Shown: positions 1-4,859 of the stretch, piece after piece
Layout of the letters: each line of letters begins with the position of its first letter
How positions within the stretch are numbered: position 1 is the first letter of the stretch
DNA from: Desulfobacula sp.
Lineage (GTDB): Bacteria; Desulfobacterota; Desulfobacteria; Desulfobacterales; Desulfobacteraceae
Direction of reading: 5' to 3'
Length of the DNA stretch: 6,313 bases
Assembly: GCA_018702715.1 (NCBI GenBank)
Contig: JABIYQ010000164.1
Coordinates: forward strand, 1-6,313
Translations under genes and position numbers: made by a program
The notes under the pieces: model-generated
Database searches by the model: none
What the model saw: only the letters and a program-made list of their open reading frames with translations
Told to the model about the DNA's origin: nothing

Positions 1-933
1 CATTCTGATAGCATCCACAGGATTAAACCCCAGGTTAATTGCTTTTTGAACCACATGTTCCAGTGTTCCTTTTTTGATCAGAAATTCCGGAGAAACACTG
101 TCTGTCACCAAAACCATCCGTCTCAGATCCACCCCCTGATCCTTTATCTTAGAAATGGCTTCAAGATCTTTTCGAACACCACCTTCCCTTGCCATGACAT
201 ACAGCCCCATCCTCAACCTTTCCAGGGCCTGGTCCATGGTAATTGGTTCATGACACGAGGACACTCCAGATCCTACATATGCGGCAAGTTTTCCCTTTGA
301 TGCCCCGGCAGAGTGCCCTTCCACGACCTTCCCCAAAAAAAGCGCCTGGTTCATCAACGGCAGGATATTTTCCGGTTCCTGGAACATTGACTGCCAGTAT
401 ACCTCACCCATTCCCAGGACATCATCCCTTTGCAACAGTTTTTCCAGTTCATCTTCGGAAATGCCATTGGTTTTTTTACTGGGGGAAATCATAGCCGGTG
501 CTGTGTTGAAAACCTTGACCGGCTGGTCCTGGTAAGATTCAATAAAATCAATTACACCATTAAATCCACCAACAAAATAGGCTTCAAGGGTTTCGGTCAC
601 AAGACAGGTGGTGCCGCCGGCAATGGCATAGGTTAAAAATTCTTTGGCATTAAAATAATTGGCAAGATGGGTATGCCCGTCTATTAATCCTGGAATTACA
701 GTCATTCCCTTTGCATCAATTATCTGGGTTGCAGTTCCAGCCCTTTTTTTATCATCCTGGCTGATACAGGCAATCCATTTATCCTTGATATATATGGAAT
801 GGTCATCAATGATCTCACCGGTATAGACATTGAAAATCCTGCAATTTGAAACAATGAGATCCGCTGTTTGAATCCCGATAGCAACATCCATTAATCCTTT
901 TTGATTTTTATTGCAAAATAATTTTCTTTTCAT
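1..933 (-). CDS. Adenine-deaminase-family amidohydrolase, C-terminus cut by window edge
   Basis: Metal-dependent amidohydrolase, 311 residues visible; the frame is open to base 1, so the remaining C-terminal part (family length is roughly 550-600) lies outside. Seen: an N-terminal beta-sandwich segment with ADLIVSN (24-30) and NVYTGEI (35-41), then PGLIDGHTH (81-89) carrying the HxH metal ligands (H87, H89), a GMGE motif (E177), GHSAG (H207), SSCHE (H228) and VTDS (D278), ending in a helix like the family's VRKAIELG..PVDAIRM. Order and spacing match adenine deaminases (AdeC type), which turn adenine into hypoxanthine plus ammonia in the cytoplasm. Odd points: the usual HxHIESS is replaced by HTHLANYF and the DPHEIANV-like segment is absent, so the substrate may not be adenine. 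Start: ATG at 933 keeps a family-like N-terminal helix. ATG at 942 (weak RBS) and ATG at 891 (preceded by AAAAAGGATTA) are alternatives. It lies about 40 bases behind the transporter gene and is probably cotranscribed with it. Confidence 0.85.
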   Translation of the reverse strand, partial: MKRKLFCNKNQKGLMDVAIGIQTADLIVSNCRIFNVYTGEIIDDHSIYIKDKWIACISQDDKKRAGTATQIIDAKGMTVIPGLIDGHTHLANYFNAKEFLTYAIAGGTTCLVTETLEAYFVGGFNGVIDFIESYQDQPVKVFNTAPAMISPSKKTNGISEDELEKLLQRDDVLGMGEVYWQSMFQEPENILPLMNQALFLGKVVEGHSAGASKGKLAAYVGSGVSSCHEPITMDQALERLRMGLYVMAREGGVRKDLEAISKIKDQGVDLRRMVLVTDSVSPEFLIKKGTLEHVVQKAINLGFNPVDAIRM

Positions 934-973
934 ATAACTCATCCATATTCTTTAATTTTAAATTTAATTCATC

Positions 974-2233
974 TTAACCGCTTTTGTCTCTAAGGAGCGG
1001 CTTTAGCGATGCGGTTAATGCAAGTGCAATGACGCACAGGACTGTAAGGATCAAAAAAACGGTTTTATAGCTGCGGGTCAAATCAAATATATATCCGGCC
1101 ATAAAAGGACCAATAGCTCCGCCAATGGTGCTGGAAAAAATGATAATACCGTAAAGAAGACCATGATTCCTTGTCCCGAACTGTTTGGCAATCAACGGTG
1201 AAACTAAAGAAAAAAATCCACCATGGGCAAACCCGTAAATTATGGCGAACAAATAGAACATCCATAAGGTTTTGGCTATCATAAGCCAGCTAAGCGCAGT
1301 TAATAGAAACAATAGGCAGATGAGCAACGCTGATTTTTCTCCTATTTTATCCCCGGCCCCGCCCATCAAAAATCTGCCTGATATACTCACCCCGCCGACG
1401 GTGGCAAGAACCCCGGCAGCAACTGCTGCTGGAATACCAAGATCGATGGCATGCTGAACAATGTGTATCAAGATTGTGTAAACACACAAGAGGATAATAA
1501 AATATATGGCACAAATTGTCCATAATTGTCTGGTGCGGATGGCTTCGGAAAAGGTCAATCCTTCTTCTGCTTTATTTAAATCCCCTGATTCAGGGTTGGT
1601 CTTATTGTCAATGTATTGTGCTTTCCGGACCGGATCACGTACCAGGAACTGGGCAAAAAATATGACAGATATCATTATAATAAAGGCTAACACTGTAAAT
1701 GAGCTGCGCCATCCATAATCTTTTAAAAGCCAGGTGATGAAAAAGGGCATGACCAACATTCCAACCCCGGTACCGACTTTGATGATACCACTCATCAGCC
1801 CCCGGTGTTTTTTAAACCATCGGGCCACTGTAGAAAGGGGGATAACATCTATACCGCCCAGTCCGATACCAACGACCAGTCCATAGAACAGGTATAGCTG
1901 CCAGGGCAAATTGATTTTTGCCATCAAAAAGTACCCCAGCCCAAGGAAGATGCCACAGATACTCATGATAAGCCTTGGCCCGAGCCTGTCATTCAGGTTC
2001 CCCATGAGTATGCTGGATAAACCATGTACCAGGAAGCAAATTGAGGCAGCACCTGAGATGGTTGCTCTTGACCAGTTGAATTCACTGATTAATGGAGCAA
2101 AAAACACACCAAAACTATTGCTGATCCCCCAGACAATGGCCTGGATAAAAAAAGAAGCCAGTATGATCGTGTAACCATAAAAAAGAGTTTGTCTTTTAAT
2201 CTCTATCATTCCTGACGCCTTGTTTGTATTCAT
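974..2233 (-). CDS. MFS transporter, oxalate/formate-monocarboxylate (OFA/MCT) type
   Basis: Inner-membrane secondary transporter of 419 residues, the normal length for a 12-TM major facilitator. Hydrophobic segments fall at roughly 18-45, 57-78, 87-105, 111-132, 145-167, 176-198, then 237-260, 266-288, 301-321, 324-347, 358-382 and 391-411. A hydrophilic central loop covers about 199-235. Motif A (GNLNDRLGPRL, 78-88) sits in loop 2-3 and a degenerate copy (GGAGDKIGEK, 291-300) in loop 8-9. LISEFNWSRATIS (48-60) and LTFSEAIRTRQLW (226-238) are typical of the OFA/MCT-like branch, which moves organic anions such as oxalate, formate, lactate or pyruvate. The substrate cannot be read from sequence. 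Start: ATG at 2233 has an AAAAGA element 5 bases upstream; the inner ATG at residue 9 has GGA directly abutting it and is less likely. First gene of a leftward operon with the amidohydrolase, so it may import that enzyme's substrate or export its product (inference). Confidence 0.92.
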   Translation of the reverse strand: MNTNKASGMIEIKRQTLFYGYTIILASFFIQAIVWGISNSFGVFFAPLISEFNWSRATISGAASICFLVHGLSSILMGNLNDRLGPRLIMSICGIFLGLGYFLMAKINLPWQLYLFYGLVVGIGLGGIDVIPLSTVARWFKKHRGLMSGIIKVGTGVGMLVMPFFITWLLKDYGWRSSFTVLAFIIMISVIFFAQFLVRDPVRKAQYIDNKTNPESGDLNKAEEGLTFSEAIRTRQLWTICAIYFIILLCVYTILIHIVQHAIDLGIPAAVAAGVLATVGGVSISGRFLMGGAGDKIGEKSALLICLLFLLTALSWLMIAKTLWMFYLFAIIYGFAHGGFFSLVSPLIAKQFGTRNHGLLYGIIIFSSTIGGAIGPFMAGYIFDLTRSYKTVFLILTVLCVIALALTASLKPLLRDKSG

Positions 2234-2283
2234 AATATCTTTTCAAATACCCTGTTCCATTCTTGATTTTTAAGACCACCCCA

Positions 2284-2314
2284 TATAGAGTATTACAAGT
2301 TTTAACCTTGTAAA
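2284..2314 (-). promoter_or_regulatory. Possible leftward promoter for the transporter-amidohydrolase operon
   Basis: Read on the minus strand, TTTACA (2314-2309) matches five of six bases of a -35 box. The best -10-like bases, TCTATA (2289-2284), are 19 bases away and match poorly. A 19-base spacer with an internal or overlapping dyad is the pattern of activator-dependent (MerR-type) promoters, but here it may simply be coincidence. No better leftward promoter stands out in the 149-base gap. Confidence 0.22.
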
Positions 2315-2320
2315 TATAAA
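2292..2320 (+). promoter_or_regulatory. Candidate sigma-70-like promoter for the rightward operon
   Basis: ATTACA (2292-2297, four of six matches to TTGACA) is followed by 17 bases and then TATAAA (2315-2320, five of six matches to TATAAT). Transcription would start near 2327, leaving a leader of about 55 bases before the ATG at 2383. The spacer is almost entirely the inverted repeat described separately. The region is AT-rich, so chance matches are possible. Confidence 0.4.
2293..2313. promoter_or_regulatory. Inverted-repeat operator candidate in the divergent promoter region
   Basis: A perfect dyad, TTACAAG, 7-base spacer TTTTAAC, CTTGTAA, lies between two divergently oriented operons. Such 20-base-scale dyads are typical binding sites for dimeric repressors or MerR/TetR/GntR-type regulators. 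It fills the spacer of the rightward promoter candidate and overlaps a possible leftward -35, so one regulator could control both directions. No regulator gene is present in the window. Its function as an operator is inferred from symmetry and position only. Confidence 0.5.
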
Positions 2321-2350
2321 GTTTTGCATTATTTTTTTGAAAATATTGTT

Positions 2351-2362
2351 GGTATGAATACC
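2351..2362. repeat. 12-bp palindrome in the leader of the rightward operon
   Basis: GGTAT-GA-ATACC is a perfect 5+5 bp inverted repeat with a 2-base centre. It ends 7 bases before the AAGGAG ribosome binding site (2370-2375). The loop is too short for a good RNA hairpin, so if functional it is more likely a DNA site such as a second operator half. Short palindromes of this size also occur by chance. Confidence 0.25.
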
Positions 2363-2382
2363 TTAAACCAAGGAGCAACACA

Positions 2383-2907
2383 ATGACAATGATCATTGCA
2401 ACAGCAATTTTTCTTATTGCAGTTATCGGGTTTGCCATTTACATGAAAAAGAATAAAGCCAGGGACACTGCAACCAAACAAAGTGCTTCAACCTCTTTCA
2501 CCCCCAAAGAAGAGATATCTCCTGATCAGGAGTACAAAATCATCCTGGATTCTTTATTAAAATTAAATATTCTGATGAGAAAAGACATTGATTTTCCAAC
2601 GGAAATGACCGGAGAAATTGAAGCCATTATTGATGATTTGATGGTGATCACACCTTCCATGATGGAAAGATATCCCGGTGAGACCCTGACCTATGAAATC
2701 AAAAAAATTGGTAGGGATCATCTTTACAAGACGGTTAAGGAATACCTTGATTTGTCTTCAGACAGCCGAAGAAATCAATTGGATATTTTTAAAAAAACCA
2801 TAGGAAATCTCCATGAAGTCTCCAATCGATCCAGGGATATTGTTGAGAAAAATGAGACTGCAGAATTTAAGACCATGGCAAATTTTCTTGCCGGCAAATT
2901 TTCATAA
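2383..2907 (+). CDS. Single-pass membrane protein, XpaC-like partner of TelA
   Basis: Protein of 174 residues. Seen: one N-terminal hydrophobic helix (about 3-20) followed at once by KKNK, predicting an anchor with the rest of the chain in the cytoplasm. A polar linker (about 22-48, rich in T, S, A and K) leads to a helical domain (about 50-174). That domain carries MERYPGETLTYEIKKIGRDHLYKTVKEYLDL (in pieces about 91-121), a probable coiled helix around 128-155, and an EFKTMANFLAGKF ending. The layout of a membrane anchor, a Pro-bearing turn, a helix ending in 'YL', then another long helix resembles XpaC-type proteins, often encoded next to telA, as here. That family match is a pattern judgement and moderately uncertain. 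ATG 2383 is supported by AAGGAG 7 bases upstream; ATG 2389 is too far from it. The gene opens the rightward operon and ends 40 bases before the TelA gene. Its molecular function is unknown. Confidence 0.75.
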   Translation: MTMIIATAIFLIAVIGFAIYMKKNKARDTATKQSASTSFTPKEEISPDQEYKIILDSLLKLNILMRKDIDFPTEMTGEIEAIIDDLMVITPSMMERYPGETLTYEIKKIGRDHLYKTVKEYLDLSSDSRRNQLDIFKKTIGNLHEVSNRSRDIVEKNETAEFKTMANFLAGKFS

Positions 2908-2936
2908 AAAAAACAAACTTAAAAAAAATGTCTTTT

Positions 2937-2942
2937 AGGAGG
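2937..2942 (+). promoter_or_regulatory. Perfect Shine-Dalgarno site of the TelA-family gene
   Basis: AGGAGG with a 5-base spacer before ATG 2948. This is the strongest ribosome binding site in the window and fixes the start. An A-rich unstructured stretch precedes it, which should keep the site open and suggests high translation of this gene relative to its neighbours. Confidence 0.8.
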
Positions 2943-2947
2943 ATAAC

Positions 2948-4180
2948 ATGAACGATATGATGCAAGACCTTAAAAATGTAGGTCAACAGGCAACAGCCCC
3001 GGTCCTTGCTGAAGTGACACAGGTTTCGGGTCAGGGTGCCTTAACCCCGGTCCAGGCCCCTTCAAATCTTGAACCTGTACAGCCCAAACATATGGCGGTT
3101 GACGATATCCAGGCCTTTGAAACAAAGGCCAATGAGTTCCTTGAAAATATCAAAGAAGATCCCTCTGACTGGCAGCTTGGTAATTTTGTTTTTGGTCTGG
3201 GCCAGGAGATCATGGAAGAGACCCAGACCCAGGTGAGCCTATATGATCGTAAAATGGGCAATGTGCTTAAAAATGTTGCCGCAGATGACTCTTCTCCTGT
3301 GGGGAAAAATATTCTGGCCATTAAAACGGAACTGGACAAGGTGAACCCCACTATGGTGGCAAAAGCTGAGATGCCTTTTCAAAAAAAAATGTTGGGTTTC
3401 TTTACAAAAACTGTTAACCGACTGCCCAAAGGAGATGAGATACTAAGGATTATCGCAGAGCGAAGGGAAACGGTTAATTCTACAATTGACGGCATCCGCG
3501 ATCATTTGAGGAATGAATCCGACCAGGTTGCCTTTGATGCATCAGAACTGTCTACTATTTGCGACACCTTAAAAGAGATCCAGCCAAGGCTTCAGGAACA
3601 AATTTTTCTAGGACAGATCATCTGGCAGAAGTTGATGGATCACTTGGGAACCATTGACGACCCGAAAAATAAGGAAGCCCTGACAACGCTTACAAGTGAC
3701 CTTGCCATGGCTGTGGTTGATCTCCAAACCATTGACAACTCAAATCTTCAGACACGGTTTGGTGGAGAAATGATGGTAAGAAATTCCCATCTGGTAAGAC
3801 GACTGGTCCAGAGAACAGACATGATCCTTTCAACGGCTGTTAAAAATGCCCTGGCCGTGAGAGTCGCTGCTGAGCAGCAGATGGAAACTCTTCAACACCT
3901 GGATATGGTTCAGCAAGCTGCTGCCGAGACCATGAAAGACACAGCCAAAGTCATTGGCAATGCTGCAATCAAAGGAGCAAAAATGAGCCAGAGTATGACT
4001 GTAAATATTGAAGCCCTTGAAGAAGCGTGTCAAACCTATGAACAGGCATTTGAAACTTATGCCCTGATTTCACAGGAAACCATCAGTATAGCTTCTCAGA
4101 GCTCCAATGCCCTTGGGAAAATGAATGATCGATTCAGGGCAAGAACCGATGCATTAACAGCAAGACGCGCGGATATATAA
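2948..4180 (+). CDS. TelA/YaaN-family toxic anion resistance protein
   Basis: Soluble, almost wholly helical protein of 410 residues with no signal peptide or membrane segment; cytoplasmic. Seen: a low-complexity Ala/Pro/Gln/Val N-terminus (about 1-47), then a helical body. This includes an FQKKMLGFFTKTVNRLPKGDEI segment (about 144-165, the place where TelA proteins have the 'kkGffarlf' stretch) and a long coiled region (about 165-235). It continues with RNSHLVRRLVQRTDMILSTAVKNALAV (about 278-304, corresponding to the family's 'NqaLaekIqssi.taiplWknq') and VNIEALEEACQTYEQAFETY (about 352-371, corresponding to 'vDIEtLkktn..Li.tl'). TelA (KlaB) and B. subtilis YaaN share this layout; the family is linked genetically to tellurite and other toxic anion or envelope-stress resistance, with biochemistry unresolved. 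It diverges from typical members: the conserved Trp of 'lWknq' is missing. Neighbours (XpaC-like before, DUF4178-like after) support the assignment. The gene symbol is withheld because of the divergence. Confidence 0.82.
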   Translation: MNDMMQDLKNVGQQATAPVLAEVTQVSGQGALTPVQAPSNLEPVQPKHMAVDDIQAFETKANEFLENIKEDPSDWQLGNFVFGLGQEIMEETQTQVSLYDRKMGNVLKNVAADDSSPVGKNILAIKTELDKVNPTMVAKAEMPFQKKMLGFFTKTVNRLPKGDEILRIIAERRETVNSTIDGIRDHLRNESDQVAFDASELSTICDTLKEIQPRLQEQIFLGQIIWQKLMDHLGTIDDPKNKEALTTLTSDLAMAVVDLQTIDNSNLQTRFGGEMMVRNSHLVRRLVQRTDMILSTAVKNALAVRVAAEQQMETLQHLDMVQQAAAETMKDTAKVIGNAAIKGAKMSQSMTVNIEALEEACQTYEQAFETYALISQETISIASQSSNALGKMNDRFRARTDALTARRADI

Positions 4181-4224
4181 GCCAGAATACATAAATCTGC
4201 CCGTTTTAAATTTGGAGGAATCCC

Positions 4225-4857
4225 ATGCTTGATATTGCAACACAAAAATCTTTTCAGGAAAGATTAACCGCCATAAGGACCCTAAAAAAAGAACAGGTTG
4301 TTCCCGGGCAGGGAAAGGCATTGCTGAGCATAAAAGATGTCGGCAACCATTCATTCTTTGAATATCTTGGCAATACCTATTTTGTTAAAAGTTTAAATCA
4401 GTATGAAGAAACATCTGATGACTTTAAGAGCAAAAAAGGGTATTTTATTTATGAGTTGGCCTGTCTGTGCCTTGATACCGGACAAACGATTCATTTTGAA
4501 TGGGAATTTGATGATGAACTTGAGGTTTCCATGACCCTTGAACGATTTTCATTCAGGAGTTTAAAAGACGATGCAGGAGAGTCCATAGATGAAGATGATC
4601 TCGACCAGATTGCAGATGACAAGGATGTGATCGTAATCAATGGCGAAAAATTCTGGTATGAAGATGATTGGGCATCTGTCTATTACCGGGGGAGCAAAGA
4701 AGAAAAAGTCTATATGTATGAATTTGAAAATGAAAGCCATACTAAATCTCTCACCATTGAGGAATGGTCAGGATCGGGAAAAGACGAATACCAGATTTAT
4801 ACTTCAAGCCCTGTTAACCCTGATAGTATCAACATCATCAGCAAAGGAGAACTTTAA
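4225..4857 (+). CDS. Acidic DUF4178-like cytoplasmic protein
   Basis: Protein of 210 residues, very rich in Asp and Glu, with no signal or membrane segment. Seen: a helical N-terminus (about 5-25), then beta-rich stretches. ALLSIKDVG (32-40) with EYLGNTYFV (46-54) resembles the 'l.vGD.v.y.g..y.V.g' opening of DUF4178. GYFIYELACLCLDTG (72-86) and HFEWEFDDEL (90-99) fit the domain's 'W.ey.L......WL' strand pair. A second half holds NGEKFWYEDDWASVYYRGS (139-157) and KDEYQIYTSSPVNPDSINI (186-204), close to the domain's ending. An acidic insert (about 114-133) joins the halves. Two tandem half-domains are typical of the family, which has no known activity and often neighbours PspA, DUF350, polyamine-synthesis or TelA genes. 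Start ATG 4225 has GGAGGA with a 5-base spacer; the gap from the TelA gene is 44 bases. The related DUF2491 (YjfK) family is an alternative assignment. Confidence 0.72.
   Translation: MLDIATQKSFQERLTAIRTLKKEQVVPGQGKALLSIKDVGNHSFFEYLGNTYFVKSLNQYEETSDDFKSKKGYFIYELACLCLDTGQTIHFEWEFDDELEVSMTLERFSFRSLKDDAGESIDEDDLDQIADDKDVIVINGEKFWYEDDWASVYYRGSKEEKVYMYEFENESHTKSLTIEEWSGSGKDEYQIYTSSPVNPDSINIISKGEL
4844..4850 (+). promoter_or_regulatory. Shine-Dalgarno for the lipoprotein gene, inside the end of the preceding gene
   Basis: AAGGAGA lies within the last codons of the DUF4178-like gene (Lys-Gly-Glu-Leu-stop) and is 9 bases from ATG 4860. Only two bases separate the upstream stop codon (4855-4857) from this start, so the two genes are probably translationally coupled. 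The site decides the start, which is also followed by a well-formed lipoprotein signal. Confidence 0.75.
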
Positions 4858-4859
4858 GG

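Noticed and set aside
46..636. Several plus-strand open frames opposite the amidohydrolase gene
   Set aside because: They are antisense to a clearly conserved coding region, have His/Pro/Phe-rich compositions typical of antisense readings, and overlap one another.
977..1016. Inverted repeats (CCGCT/AGCGG and AACCGC/GCGGTT) at the end of the transporter gene
   Set aside because: Arms are only 5-6 bp, they lie inside the coding sequence, and no T-run follows on the transcribed strand, so they do not make an intrinsic terminator.
2196..2438. Minus-strand open frame of 80 codons with a hydrophobic stretch, across the divergent promoter region
   Set aside because: It overlaps the start of the XpaC-like gene and of the transporter gene. 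Its hydrophobic part is only the antisense reading of the XpaC-like membrane helix.
2888..2897. TTGCCGGCAA palindrome near the end of the XpaC-like gene
   Set aside because: It has no loop, lies within codons for LAGK, and is followed by A-runs rather than T-runs on the plus strand, so it is not a terminator for this operon.
2928..2951. Seven-codon ORF (MSFRRIT) whose TGA overlaps the TelA start codon
   Set aside because: It could act as a coupling leader peptide, but it has no ribosome binding site of its own, only an A-rich run before its ATG, and its codons are simply the Shine-Dalgarno region.
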